A DNA stretch of 64,000 nucleotides from Apus apus. Taxonomy: Eukaryota; Chordata; Aves; Apodiformes; Apodidae. Positions 11,501-23,129 of this stretch are shown one piece after another. The DNA is taken from positions 17,848,001-17,912,000 of the forward strand of contig NC_067285.1 of assembly GCF_020740795.1 (NCBI RefSeq), written 5' to 3'. Within the stretch, counting starts at the first letter, position 1. The number at the start of each line of letters is the position of its first letter. A program made the translations under genes and the position numbers. A model generated the notes under the pieces. It was given only the letters and a program-made list of their open reading frames with translations, ran no database searches and was not told where the DNA came from.

Positions 11501-14500
11501 GCTTTCACTGGTGCTTGGTGAGAAGACTCAATCAACCGAGTGTTCTGCCTCCCCTGAAGGGAGCTTTTCTTCATGTCCAGATCAATCTATCTGCAGTGCA
11601 GTTGTCCCACACTGATAATTTACTTACACAACAGACTTTTTATCTTTGCTTTGTAGCTTTGATGAAATGGCTAAGTATGACATTCCAGCCTCAGTGGACT
11701 TCATTTTGAAGAAGACTGGCCAGGAACAAGTATTTTACATTGGCCATTCACAGGGCACCACAATGGGTATGTGAAGAGATACATACATTAGATTTGTGCT
11801 TGAAATTGTATCAAGTTCCACATATGTGGTTTAATGATTAAAAAATAAGGCATTTGAAATCTACTGCTTCTGGTTTTTAATGCTTCCTGGAATATTCATG
11901 AAAATTAAAAATAAAACACTTAAGCTTTTTATGTTTACTTAAAGTGGGAAGCTGTTGAAAAGATAGATTGAAGTAATAGGTACCCGCCAGTACAGTTACT
12001 ATTAAAATAAACTGGTGAACTGCGTGCAATAAAATTAGAATCATCAGACATGATGCTTTTTCTCTATAAAAGGCCTGGTCCAGATGTTTTTAGACCTGCA
12101 GACAGAAAGAGCTGAAAAGGGTGTTGAGTTAGTTGGCACAAATTGTTTTTTCAGAAGAAAACAAATCCTTCTGACTTGCTTAATTTGTTTTGTGTTACAT
12201 AGTAACTAGATTAATTTAAAACATTTAAACTGATCCAAGAGACAACAGTAACATTATTAATCTAAAAATTCTTGTGTGCACACAATATATGTTAGATTTT
12301 CTAGAGTCACTGCCTGGTAAAATTCACATCTAAATGGTTTCAGTGAGGTTTGTTAATTATTCTCCCTTTATTTTCAGCTTTCATTGCTTTTTCAACTTTG
12401 CCACAGCTGGCTAAGAAAATAAAAATGTTCTTTGCCTTGGCACCAGTAGCTACAGTCAAGTTTGCCACTAGCCCTCTGGCAAAATTGGGAGTGTTTCCTG
12501 ACCTGCTACTGAAGGTTTGTGTTTGAGTGTAAATGTTTTAAGCCAGACAAGGTTTCCCCCTTTCTAGTTGAAACCAGCATAGAAAAGAATGTTAAAAACT
12601 CTGATTAGCTCATTGTCATTGACAGTACAGGCCAGTTTTTCCATAATAATGCTGTGGAAGTAAACAGTGGCTTCTCTGGCTTTACTGCTGTCTAATGAGA
12701 CAATTTTCATGAGTTTAAAGTAATATTTTACAATTGCAACATAAAGATGGAGTAAAATTATGTGTTTCTATTCACATGTTTATAGAATTTGTACTACAGA
12801 AATCACATGATTATAAAATAGTTGGTCTGTTTTAGAAGTCATATGATATCTTTATACAGAATATTTTTGAATTGTTATGAACTTTTAACAGATTTGTTGC
12901 ACAATTAACCATTTAGTAATACAAGAGGATCCTTCAGAGGGTGATTAAGAGCAGTAGCTTAATTTAGATGCTGTGAATCATCCTCTGGAGGAGTTTACTT
13001 TCCCCCATCAAAGGGAATGTAGGTGGAATGGCAAGCTGCAATATATCCCTGAAGCCAGGCACTGTGAACACCCTGCTATGTGTCATTTTTAACCCTCAGA
13101 TTTCTTCCCACCACCCACGGGCTGTTTGTTCCTGAGATAAACCCTTCTGTAATGTACCTTTTACAGATTAAATGCTTATGTGTTTGCATTATTGTAAGTG
13201 ATCCTGCTCTGTCTGGGGGATTGGACTAGATGATCTGTCAAGGTCCCTTCCAACTCCTGAGATTCTGTGTATGATTCTGTGTGATTAGTTCCCTGATCCA
13301 AAGGCAAATGCATAAAAGTCTTGTTCGTTGTGTAATGAACTTTGTCTAATGAGGATAGTAGCTGATCAACGCTGGTAAGTGCTGAGGAACTTGATTCTCA
13401 TGGTGACTTGCAAAAAACTGGAGTACAGAAGTACATGACAGAGGCAAACCCATGGGTCACTTTTTTAGAGAGCTGTGTGGGCCATTTTCAAATTCTTGGA
13501 CACTTTAAAGATACTCATCAGGAGGAAGTGGCTTATGGAACTTGTTTTTCTTACATGGCTTGAAGAGAGGAAGTTGCAAATACAAAGCCATTTAACATTA
13601 GCAGATGCAGCTTTAAACATTTTAGTCTTAAACAATTCCTATGAGAAGATGAGTAGTACTCCTGCAAAATACTGGATTTAAAACTGATAAGAAATTGAGG
13701 TTAGGTCTACATTTCTTTACTGGTGGTCACAGTTCCCATGTACTTTTAGTGGCAGTAATGGACTGCATCATTTGTAGCAGAAGCACTAACTGTGACCTTT
13801 CCACTGGCCTGTAAACAAGGTTGATAAGGAGATAAATAATTTTCGTATGACAGACCTGTCACCAGTGCAAAGACAAATACCTCAAGAATGCTGTAGAATG
13901 AAAAGTAAACCCAAGCTATTCTGTGCAATTACATGTTTGTCCTATGTGTTTCTTATTCTGTAGGACATGTTTGGAAAGAAACAGTTCCTCCCTCAGAATT
14001 TTTTGCTGAAGTGGCTTGCTACCCACGTTTGCACCCACAGAATACTTGATGACCTTTGCGGCAACATATTCTTTCTTCTGTGTGGTTTTAATGAGAGAAA
14101 CTTGAATATGGTGAGTTTTGGTTACTTTCAATAGCTGAGTTACTGTGAACTCTAACACGGTACTGTGTGTCACTGTAGTGATTGTCCTTTACATATAGTT
14201 AAAAAAACCCTCATACCTTCTTTATCATACTGGGTTTGGATTAATATTTTCCTTTGGTATAGATATACTTGCACAACTTAGACAGATAGAATTAATCTTT
14301 TCAAATGATACTGAAAAGCTAAAATACATTATTTTATATCTCTTGGGGAAGTGGGTGAAAAAAGTTAATTAATATGATGGTGCAAGTATTTAATTCCTTT
14401 TGCACAAAGTGAGGAATAAAGACACAATTTTCAAGAGAACGGTTGAAGTTTTCTCATCTCTGTCTCTTGGTGGATGTATGCAATTATTTTCTCTGGGACC

Positions 14501-17500
14501 AATTTCTGACTGTGCTGATGGCTTCATCTGTGATTCTTGTTCCAAAGGACTTGTTCACATGACTTGTTTCTTATCCAAAAGCTAGTTAACAGCAGCTGGC
14601 TTGAGATGGCCTTTTTTCATAGTGCTTCTTAAAGTGTTTCTAACTCCCTGAAGTCAGGAGAAGCTGGTATGTTTACCCACAGGTGGATGAAGACTGAGGA
14701 TGTTTTTATTGGATTGAGATGGAATTAACATTATTTTTTCACCATGCTATGTGCAAAATAATATATTTTTATTAGCCCAAAAGTGCAGGTTTTTATGTTT
14801 TCTTGCCCAGCATATACAGTTTTCATGGTTTTAGTGGTCGATAATATTTTTGTTTTCTTCCAGGATTTAAGTTTCCGCTGGGTATTTTCTACTTCTAAAC
14901 TTAAAGTGTGCTAAGTTCTGAATCATTTTGCACTCACAGCTACTAGTTTAAGTGTAGAGTAAATCAAGGGTCTCTGAAGGTCCATCTAAATATTAGTTAA
15001 TGTGCCCCCAACTATTACAATACTAGCAGTTTAAAAAATATATTCTGAATATAAAAGAAATTGTTAAGGGATAGCATTATCAGGTTTAAAGTTCTGCTTT
15101 GGAATTCTGCAATCATAAGTGAACTCCAAACATTTGAACTTTTTACCTGATCTACATATATGGTTCTAGTTAACTTTTGTTTATAACAGTTTTAAGAGGA
15201 ATGGCAAAATTTCTGTTAGTTGTTCAAGAGGCAATTATGGTTGCATTGTTGCACTGTGAGGAATAAACTGCATTATCTTGTTGCAGAGCCGAGTGGATGT
15301 GTATTCAACTCACTGCCCTGCTGGGACATCTGTACAGAACATGATCCACTGGAGCCAGGTAAAGTTTCCAGAATCTAAAATGTTTCTGAGCCTAGCTTGT
15401 TTCTCTGACTTGTTTGTAGAAGATTGATATCTCTCTTAAATGGCATAAAATTGTGGCACTTAGTGCCATGGTTTAGTGGATGTGGTAGTGTTAGGTCATA
15501 GGCTGGACTTGATCTCAGAGGTCTTTTCCAGTCTCAATAATCCTGTGATTATGTGAAAATGCAAAGAAATATATATGTAGCATAGCTCAAGTGAAATGGA
15601 AAAAATGGAACCACCAATTTTAAGTACTGGAACTGTTAACAGCAGCTGCTTTGATGATACTAACTTATGGTGACTCACCCCTCTTCCCTATTTCTTTGAA
15701 GGTATGCTAACTTAAGTAGTTCAAGACAGCAAATAATGCAACAGAGTAACTTAACTCAGAGATGCTGTAAGAAGTATTTACTCCTCTTTCAGCAAGGTAT
15801 ATTTACAAGTTATATTTTTAGCCAGTGAAAAGCAGCAGGCATTTTGTTCTGTTACATTCTGTTTGGCTTCATTTTCTATTTTAATACTGTATTTTGAATT
15901 TCACCTCAGTGCACAATTTCATGCCTGTGATGCTGTTGTGCCTGAAGCTTGCTCAGCAGGCTGACAAAAAATGAGAAGACATATGCCATGGAAGCAGTGG
16001 TCAGTGCAACTTGTGATCTTGTATCTGGACATAGTCATTTATTCAGAAGCAATGTTTTCTCTTGTACACAGCTGTTCAACTGTTGGCTCCGAAATAAATT
16101 TATGAAGACTTTTTTTTTTTTCCAGATACCTGTTATATAGACTACTGTTTCTGAAAAATAATAGGTGGTAATTAATACAGTGTAGACTTCCAAAGAAACC
16201 TCCATGCTGTGTTCATATATGTTTAGACAGCAAGGTCAGTATTTCAGAAGTTAGCATGGAGCTGCCACATCCTGGCTTTGGATACACTAAACTATTTTCC
16301 TTTATTTTTCCTACCGTTGCTACTAAAGAGTGTGAAATCTTAGGGGCTGAAGTCTAATGGTATCGAGTGTTTATGTTTCCCATCCCTGTGACACTGGGCA
16401 AAACAATGACACTTCTCCTTGTTAATACTTGACATTTCACTGTTTCTTGTGTCAGTTGCCTTTGCCAGTTCTGCAGATAACCTATACTTCTTTTTATACC
16501 TGCAATAAAAGTGTTGCAGTTCTTTCTATGTGTGAACATTTTTTAATTTCTAGGCTGTGAAGACTGGGGAACTCAAAGCTTATGACTGGGGAAGCAAGGC
16601 TGCAAATATGGCTCACTATAACCAGGTAGACATACTTATGGATATGTTATAATTCTAGTATGTCACAAAAAAAGTCCTTGGGTGCTTCTCTGGGTGTTAT
16701 ATTTATGCTGCATGCTAAAGAGACACTATGGTTGCCCAGTAACCAACTGGAGATCTGGTTTTTCCAAAAAAACCAGGACTGTAGAACTCTGGGGTACTCT
16801 TGAGTCAGTATGGAGCCCATGCTTGGATACAAAGCTGTGATGGCACACTGTTTCTTGAGGGTGATGCTGCCAGCCTAGATCATGAGATCCCATGGCACTT
16901 GTCACTATAAGGCATAGATTGTCATTTCATGTGCATTGTTTATCTTCAGACTGTTCAATTTCCACATTTGTTTCTAAATTGCTGTGTGCAATGCTAAAAG
17001 TATTTTGCTCCTTGTCACTTTAGTGGCTGGTAAGGATTGCAGTATCATACCTTCAGAGTAGCAATCACTTGTAGTGTTTTATTAGGGTTTATAAATAACC
17101 TGGATAGGATGCATTCTCTGAGACTTCTGCTACCCTGCTGTCTTGTAAACTTTTCAGACCACATCTTTACTTCTGTGCGTGCTATAATATTTTAGGACTC
17201 TTAGAGTTACATTTCCTGCTGACTCCATCTCCATCTCTAGCTGCCCAAGAGAGGAAGAGAAAATGAGAATCTGTCACATTCTTCTTAGTATGCTACACTG
17301 CACTACAGTATCACACCAGACTTGTTCTTTCTAATGCTTTTGTTTTAATTTTCCTCCTCCTCAGTCTACTCCCCCTTTTTACAAAATAAAGGAGATGACG
17401 GTACCAACCGCGGTGTGGACTGGTGGACAGGACTGGCTGGCAGACCCGAAGGATGTTGCTATGCTGCTCACTCAGATCACAAACTTGGTTTACCACAAAA

Positions 17501-17598
17501 GCATTCCAGAATGGGAACATTTGGATTTCATCTGGGGCCTTGATGCTCCTTACCGCATGTATAATGAAATAATTAACATGATGAGGAAGTATCTCTAA
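5273..17598 (+). CDS. LIPA: Lysosomal acid lipase / cholesteryl ester hydrolase, nine coding exons
   Basis: The enzyme hydrolyses cholesteryl esters and triacylglycerols in the lysosome, releasing cholesterol and fatty acids from internalised lipoproteins. Coding exons: 5273-5377, 7162-7282, 11062-11260, 11657-11766, 12378-12514, 13964-14110, 15287-15358, 16554-16625, 17365-17598. They total 1197 bases, or 398 residues plus stop (human 399). Every junction is GT-AG and the phases fit. Residues 1 to about 19 form a signal peptide (Arg2, then a hydrophobic run). The oxyanion loop HGLL is at 85-88. The nucleophile elbow GHSQG puts Ser at 173, and Asp344 and His373 complete the alpha/beta-hydrolase triad. 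Cys247 and Cys256 match the conserved disulfide of acid lipases. N-glycosylation sequons remain at Asn34, Asn272 and Asn320. The ATG has A at -3 and is the first Met before the signal peptide. Other acid-lipase paralogues (LIPF, LIPK, LIPM) are possible by sequence, but the neighbours IFIT and CH25H favour LIPA. Confidence 0.96.
5378..7161 (+). other. LIPA intron 1
   Basis: 1784 bases, GTGAGT to ACAG. The first part is still CpG-rich; the rest is AT-rich with nothing I recognise. Confidence 0.85.
7162..7282 (+). CDS. LIPA: LIPA coding exon 2 (residues 36-75 plus one base)
   Basis: Encodes the conserved N-terminal acid-lipase segment with YPSEEYEV and DGYIL. It ends in phase 1 at donor GTAAGA. 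Confidence 0.95.
7283..11061 (+). other. LIPA intron 2
   Basis: At 3779 bases this is the longest intron. Between about 8.1 and 10.9 kb, open stretches of 55 to 120 codons are unusually dense on both strands, for example 8303-8671 plus, 8420-8704 minus, 9885-10166 minus and 10391-10560 minus. No domain, terminal repeat or target duplication could be recognised. An old inserted element is possible but not shown. Confidence 0.8.
11062..11260 (+). CDS. LIPA: LIPA coding exon 3 (residues 76-142)
   Basis: Carries the oxyanion loop HGLLAD (from residue 85) and the strongly conserved block [12 protein letters not shown]. It ends in phase 2 at donor GTATCC; the frame reads through the donor for a few codons, which explains the longer open frame. 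Confidence 0.95.
11657..11766 (+). CDS. LIPA: LIPA coding exon 4 (residues 142-178), nucleophile elbow
   Basis: Contains FDEMAKYD and GHSQGTT with the catalytic Ser173. Intron 3 before it is only 396 bases. It ends in phase 1 at donor GTATGT. A Lys replaces the Asn of the human sequon at 160-162. Confidence 0.95.
12378..12514 (+). CDS. LIPA: LIPA coding exon 5 (residues 179-224)
   Basis: Encodes FIAFS through the conserved MFFALAPVA strand. It follows a 611-base intron 4 and ends in phase 0 at donor GTTTGT. Confidence 0.94.
12515..13963 (+). other. LIPA intron 5, with a CR1 tail
   Basis: 1449 bases, GTTTGT to GTAG. It contains a short CR1 3' fragment at 13198-13286. The open frame 13475-13681 shows no known domain. 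Confidence 0.85.
13198..13286 (+). mobile_element. CR1 LINE 3' fragment
   Basis: It has the CR1 tail signature GGACTAGATGATCT, then AAGGTCCCTTCCAACTCCT, then repeated GATTCTGTG units. The body is missing, as is normal for 5'-truncated CR1. Confidence 0.8.
13964..14110 (+). CDS. LIPA: LIPA coding exon 6 (residues 225-273), cap domain
   Basis: 147 bases, phase 0 at both ends. Carries the cap-domain cysteines 247, 256 and 264 and GFNERNLNM. Asn272 forms a sequon completed by the Ser of the next exon. Confidence 0.95.
14111..15286 (+). other. LIPA intron 6
   Basis: 1176 bases, GTGAGT to GCAG, AT-rich. I see no element or exon in it. Confidence 0.85.
15287..15358 (+). CDS. LIPA: LIPA coding exon 7 (residues 274-297)
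   Basis: A 72-base, phase-0 exon that can be skipped without a frameshift. It matches human exon 8, whose last base is the site of the common E8SJM splice mutation in acid lipase deficiency. Here the last base is the consensus G, followed by donor GTAAAG. Confidence 0.94.
15359..16553 (+). other. LIPA intron 7, with a CR1 tail
   Basis: 1195 bases, GTAAAG to CTAG. It holds a CR1 fragment at 15455-15555; otherwise AT-rich. Confidence 0.85.
15455..15555 (+). mobile_element. CR1 LINE 3' fragment
   Basis: Contains the CR1 signature GGCACTTAGTGCCATGG, then a GCTGGACTTGATCTCAGAGG-like block and a tail CCTGTGATTATGTG. Old and degraded. Confidence 0.75.
16554..16625 (+). CDS. LIPA: LIPA coding exon 8 (residues 298-321)
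   Basis: A second 72-base phase-0 exon, carrying AYDWGS and HYNQ. Asn320 makes a sequon with Ser322 in the next exon. Donor GTAGAC is the weakest in the gene. Confidence 0.93.
17365..17598 (+). CDS. LIPA: LIPA coding exon 9 (residues 322-398 and stop)
   Basis: Carries the other two triad residues: Asp344 in GGQDWLAD and His373 in [11 protein letters not shown]. It ends MRKYL then TAA, like the human C terminus MRKYQ. It follows a 739-base intron 8 with acceptor CTCCTCAG. Confidence 0.96.
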   Translation, partial: STPPFYKIKEMTVPTAVWTGGQDWLADPKDVAMLLTQITNLVYHKSIPEWEHLDFIWGLDAPYRMYNEIINMMRKYL

Positions 17599-19365
17599 AC
17601 CAGCTTGGTGTTTCATAGTATTAGTTCACAAATAATTAATCTTTTTTGGAAAATATGCTCTTCTGGTAATGCTACATTGTTTATTTATGGTGCATTTTTA
17701 AAATGCCAGCAATGACTACTCTATTGGATTAATAGTTGGTTTGTTTTTCTCAGTATTACTTCTCTCTCCTACAGAAATCCTCAGTATAACCTGCTGATTT
17801 TGCACACAGTGGCATGATACTGAAAAAAAAAAAAAAAAAAAAAAAGAAAAAGCAGTGTGACTTTGCACAAAAGGAATATGTCATGTGGATATCAACTTAG
17901 TGACATGTCTGAAAGACAAGTTAATCCATTCAGCACCTTAGGTGCTTGACAATTAAAAAAAAATATTTCACTGTGCATAAAACACTGCCATTTCTTAGTA
18001 TGTTGCCATTTCCTGGTACCTTTCTGAAGTACTCCTTGTACTGCAGTGACCCAGTTGGTGCTGGTACTTTAAAAAGCACTTAGTGACTTTTTGCTGCATT
18101 ATTGTTTTAGTCATCACATGCAAGCTAGTTACATCAAATTACTTTCTTTATCAATATGGCTCAGAAAAACTGTCATGAAGCCAGAGAAGATCACCACTGC
18201 CAGTTGAAATCTCCTATTTTGGGACTGATGCATTGCTGCATTTTTCTTGGTTTAATGGTATCCCTGAAGCCTTTCATGTTTCCCATACCAGCTATGAATA
18301 AGAATCCTTATTTGCTCTGGCAGATTCCTGGAACAAGAGAAATGGTTAAAAGACATACCACTTTCAGTTAGCTTTGACAATAGGTTATGGCTTTCAAGGA
18401 GAATGATGTAACATACTTAGTGTTTTGTTTTCTTTGCACTGACCACTAGAAAACAAGCTCCCTCTGTATACTACTGGAGGGGGGAGCCAAAACATTAGTT
18501 CTGTAGCTTGAGTAACTTAATTTGCCTGGAATTTTCCCCTTAATCTTCTGCTGCTTTGAAGATCTGTTTATTTTTAGCTGCTTATGTGGTGCTTGCCACC
18601 ACTGTGTTCAGGAGCTGTGTAACAACACTCTGGTGAAGCCTGGCAGTATTACAGCAATTTCTATGTGTCTTAGTTTCCACTTAAAAATGGGGCTAATCCC
18701 CCATTTAAAGGGAGGAGAGGATTCACATCTGCTTCAGGGGTGTGAAGCCTCGTAGGCTCCAAAGTAGCCTTGTAGGTGCCTTGATCTCTCAATTGACTAA
18801 GCAGAGGCTTTGGACTTCTCTGAATTGCATATATGTTCCATGCCAAATGTAGATGTATGAACAATCTCCAGGTCAGTTTCCTCAGTCCAGACGATAGTTT
18901 TTGTGGCATGGTTGGATTTAACCCAGGTTTCTAACAGTAATCCCAGCAGGATAAAAAACCTTTTCTACATGGCATAGAAAATAGTGCATTCTAAACCAAA
19001 GCAAAAGTTTTAGGGTTTTTTTGTAAGAAAAAAAATTCAAGAAGATACATGAGCCATAAATCAGGGTGGTTTGTTTTTTTATATTTTTTATTTTTTTTTT
19101 TAAATTATTATTAATGATTCAGACTCAGGGAATCTTCAGGCTTTGTTTAAGGAAAAAGCAGTTCATGGTATTTCGGTTGCAATTCCTAGCAGGACCTCTT
19201 TGTAGCACCCATATTTGCTTTACCTTGCTGTACTGAAAGGAAGTTTCTTTAGGAATCCAAAGTGGCTAACTTAGCAGTTGTGAGGGTATGTGATACAGTA
19301 AAAGCCATGTGCATCATGTTTATTAAGCCCGAAATATTTCAATAAACATGAAACCTGCTTGGAGA
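17599..19365 (+). other. LIPA 3' UTR (predicted extent)
   Basis: AT-rich sequence running to the first canonical AATAAA at 19341. It includes a run of 23 A at 17823-17845, which could act as an internal oligo-dT priming site and give falsely short cDNA ends. The open frames inside (18156-18371, 18522-18755) have no recognisable content. Confidence 0.5.
19341..19346 (+). terminator. Polyadenylation signal AATAAA, probable LIPA 3' end
   Basis: This is the first exact AATAAA after the stop codon. A GT-rich stretch (GATGTGTTGTG) follows about 30 bases later, as expected downstream of a cleavage site. Further AATAAA copies at 19483 and 19953 are alternatives. Confidence 0.5.
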
Positions 19366-19482
19366 TTGAAGCGATGTGTTGTGTTTCACTTCTTGTTCTT
19401 TCATGAAGGCATGTGACTCTTTGGGACGGAGTCCAGAAAGCCAAGCCTGTTTTTCACAATTATTCATTTGTAGAACAAGTAC

Positions 19483-19488
19483 AATAAA
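19483..19488 (+). terminator. Alternative polyadenylation signal AATAAA
   Basis: Followed by a T-rich stretch at about 19501-19520. It would give a slightly longer LIPA transcript. Confidence 0.3.
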
Positions 19489-19499
19489 AAGTAAAATAG

Positions 19500-21980
19500 C
19501 TTCTGTTTTGCTTTTTTCCTTAGAGAGACTTTTCCTAAGCGTAAAAAGCAGTTCATGTTGTTTTGGGGGATTCCTCTGAGACTTTTAAGTAAGATACCAA
19601 TTGTAAGTAACTGCTCACAAGATGGAATAATTTTCTAAACCTTCAGGTGAGGTTCCTTTCAAAGCACTAACATGGTGAAAGCTTCTTGTATCACATTCTT
19701 AAACCCTGGGTAATTGGATTGCTTAACAGACTGTCTGGTAATCTCATAAATAGCATTAATCACATAGGAAGGCAGGGAAGTAGTCTTTGCTGTGGCATGT
19801 TAGACCCAGCTTTTGACCTTTGTCATCTTCAATAATAATACACTCAGGCTGTACCTTTCTGCACATTCTGAATACAATAGATGTGCAGTCAAGATAGCAC
19901 ATGGGATTAAATGTTATGTGTTGTCAGCTGATGAACCCGCTGTGTGTCTGGAAATAAAGCCAGAATAGAGGAAGCTTTACACAAAAACCATTATGGAGTT
20001 TCTCTGCTTCACTGGAGCAGGGATGACTATGGGAATTGTGAGCTGCTGTACTCTCCCTGGCTAGCTAAAGTTGGAAGCACTGTGTGACACAAATTTGGAG
20101 AGGTGTCAATGGAAAGAAAAGTGCAAAATAAGACACCGTGGATGCAGAGGAAGAGTGAGAAATTTGAGGTAGTAAGAATGAGCAGTGATGAATGGTACGT
20201 TTTTCAAAGCAGATCTTACATACTTACTGCCTGTTCTATAGACATCTTTGTGTTACACATGTACATATATGATGTTGAAGGCTGGCTGAATGTCAGCTTT
20301 GGATAACATAAGTTGTTCTACCATAACAGAGGGCAGCAGGGACCTTCTGCTGACCTAGTTTCAGCACTTAGTGATGCGATCACCCTATGCTAGAAAGCCA
20401 GAAGAAAGCAGTCTCTGTTCAGCTGATAGATTGCCAGGCTCACAGACCTGTGTGCATCTGGAGTGACTGCACATCCAGGGCTTGGACTTAGAGATGTACA
20501 ACACAATTGGGCATACACAGACATAAAGACGCATGTTTTTGTTCAGATGTTATGCTTGAAATTTGAAAAAGATTTTTTGTAGTCATCTGCAAATACATTC
20601 ACACTGTTCATTTCATGCAAAAGCTCTAAAGATGGCAGTGAGTGTGTGTTAGTGATGTGTGCTGAGTGATGTAGTGCAGAGCATTTTTTACACTATTTCA
20701 TGATTCTGTAGCTAGTGACAATACTGACAGAAGTTTACACATCAACTCGAAACAACATAGCAGTGCCTGAGCATAGGAATGTGTAGTAAAACAGAACTCC
20801 TACTTCCCTGGGCCCTGCAAGAGAGTTTTGTCAGCTTGGGAAAAAAAGTAAATCAGTTTTCTACAAATTCATCTTTATGGTGAGTGTGTCATACAAAAAA
20901 AAAAACCCAAACCAAACAGGAAACAAGAATACTTTAATATAGTTGAAAGTTACAAATGGCTTTAATCTGTAAGATATGAGAGAGAAACCCTGGTAGTTGA
21001 ATAGGTTTTCTGATACGTAATGAGAAGTGGCTCTTGGTGGAAAATTTTCCTATAATTACATTTATAGTGTGTCTTCTCGCGTTCTTTGATGTCTTATAAA
21101 ACACAGACTCATTTTATATCATTGCACATCATGAGCACTCTAATAATGGTGTCTCTTCTCCAGTAGGCTATTTTCAAATACCTTCACTGAAATAATCAGT
21201 TAAAAAAAAACAAAACCATGAAGGTTGAATGGACAGTAGCCACACCTGTAACGTGATTCCCTCAGTCTTATTTTCTGAGGATACTGAGCTGGAATTCTGG
21301 TTCCTGCATTCTGATTCCTCCAGAAATTATGACTGTGTTTAGTTGTAGAGGATGTAAATCAGTTTCTCACTACGGAATACGAGTTCTGAATGAAAGAATT
21401 TTATAACTGATCCTGATAAGGTGAAGCTTGAGAATTAACAATTTACTTTCCTGGCAGCTTTCTATCCCCAGCCATTGTTAGGAATTCATTAAAAAGACCT
21501 TTGATTAAGCTTTCTTTCCGTGCTGGCTGGAAAGGTTTTCAGTGAAGCTTGGTTGGGGGGGCTGGAGTGTGCACATGAAAATATTTTGATTAAGAAAATG
21601 TGTTATTTCTGTTAAGAAAAGTATCTTGTGTTTAGACTGAAGTTTTTAATCAAAACTGAAGAGGAATCTGTGTTGTTCATCCTCAAGTACCCAGTATACC
21701 CGAAATCTCGGGGCTCAAGCTGCTTACCTGGGGTGCAAGGAGGAGATGCTCATGTTCCTTCTTTGGATTCAGATCCTGGAACTGAATCTCAGTATATGTG
21801 AACATAGGAAGACTATAGGTTGAAAAGATGTATATACGCAATGTTTCCTCTTTCCCTCGCAGGCTGTAACACTTACAAGGCCTGCCACAGATCTGTGCCT
21901 ACCAGCTTTTTGTTCTGCTGCAAAACAGTGCATATTCTGTGAAATCTGAAAATTTTAACGAAGTTGGAGGAATATTTCCT
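19500..21980. other. Intergenic spacer, LIPA to CH25H, left part
   Basis: AT-rich with no supported exon. A run of A followed by CCCAAACC is near 20896. At 21941 GAAATCTGAAAA resembles an IRF site but has three bases between the half sites instead of two. Confidence 0.45.
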
Positions 21981-21984
21981 GCCA

Positions 21985-22191
21985 CATGTACTTTGAAAGC
22001 GGCTGGCGCCGAGGCGGGCTGGCGGGGCGGGCTGCGGGCAGCGCAGCCTCCGCTGGGGGGCGCTGTCGCCCGCCGAGTCGCCGCTCAGCCCGGCCCGGGG
22101 GGGCAAAGAGCCGGCTTGGACCCTCGCAGAGCTGCCATGAGCGCTGCTTGCTGCACAGCGTGTCTGCTTGCACTCATGCTCGTGGAGTAAG
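21985..22191 (+). promoter_or_regulatory. Small CpG island with a candidate first exon ending at a splice donor
   Basis: About 200 bases of GC- and CpG-rich sequence inside AT-rich DNA, 2.6 kb upstream of CH25H on the same strand. It ends at a strong donor, AAG then GTGAGT, beginning at 22192. A start codon in good context (GCC before ATG) at 22137 opens a 17-codon frame that stops at 22188-22190, one base before the exon end, so it cannot join a downstream coding exon. This looks like a non-coding first exon with an upstream ORF. It could belong to CH25H, with acceptors to consider at 23168, 24560 or 24794, or to a long non-coding RNA. Confidence 0.5.
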
Positions 22192-22989
22192 GTGAGTTAG
22201 GATGTGAGGACCTCAGATTTACTGTATTTTTCCAGCTCAGTAACAATTTTTGAAAAGGAACAAGGTGCTGCCTCTGCTTTCCTTTGCTCTGGTTACTAAT
22301 CTGCTTCCCTGCTACTGTCTTGAACAAGTTAACAACCTTCTTCCCTGGCACCCTTTTTCTGGTAGAAGGCTCAGCAAGCACTAGGATGTTGCCTTGTCTG
22401 CGATACAACAATAATCCTACCATATAGAGGGGGAGAATAGGAGGATAATAGGAGGCAAAAAGATACTTTGCCTCTGCTGCTGTGAAATTAGTTTCGGTAT
22501 GTTGATCCTGATGTTCCCTCCTGCTAACTTTTCCTTATTTTCTTACCCCCTTAATGCTCTGCTGTTTACGTTACAGCTTGTACCTAACAGTGCAGCCTGG
22601 TGTAGGTGCTTGCATCTTGTGCTCATGTGGAATCTATTTAAGACCCTTTGCGGGGCCTCATTCCAAACTATGTGCCCTTCAACCTAAACTCTGTAGCAGG
22701 AGTCTTGATTTTTTGAGAGACCCATTTAGAGTCTTGTAACACATGGGGAAGTTTGGCAGCATCGTAAGCTGAGTGAAAAAAGCTGGGGTTGTATTGCCGA
22801 ATGAAGCACAGAGGGGATTTGAGTGTACTTTGTCTTTTCTTTACGTTGTACCTTGCGCTGACAGAGAAACCTACGTTAGCAGAGCTGAAATACATAAGTG
22901 CTTTGTAGTGGCTAAGCCAAACAGCTTGGAATCAGTTTGCAAAGTAAGAGTTTGCCCTCTCTGATGTCTGAGGATTAATTTTTCTGAGC

Positions 22990-23123
22990 ATACTCACTCG
23001 CTGAGCCTGACTTGCTACCCAGCCGGGTGCCAGCAGAGCCCGCCCCCAGGAGCCCCTGCAGAGGGGTGCGCTGCAAGCCCTGCGCTGTGCCAAGCCCGGC
23101 TTGGGGCTGCACCAGGCTCCGAG
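22990..23123 (+). promoter_or_regulatory. Second GC-rich stretch ending at a splice donor
   Basis: Moderately GC-rich, with fewer CpG than the island at 22.0 kb. It ends with GAG then GTAAGT, a perfect donor beginning at 23124. It could be an alternative first exon or an internal non-coding exon. Confidence 0.33.
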
Positions 23124-23129
23124 GTAAGT

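Noticed and set aside
17823-17845. A23 run as the poly(A) tail of a retroposed gene
   Set aside because: The sequence before it is continuous LIPA 3' flank with no coding remnant, and no target duplication was seen.
21941-21952. GAAATCTGAAAA as an ISRE upstream of the 22 kb island
   Set aside because: Spacing between the half sites is three bases instead of two.
22137-22190. 17-residue peptide frame as a protein-coding gene
   Set aside because: Too short to judge without translation data. Kept as an upstream ORF within the candidate first exon.
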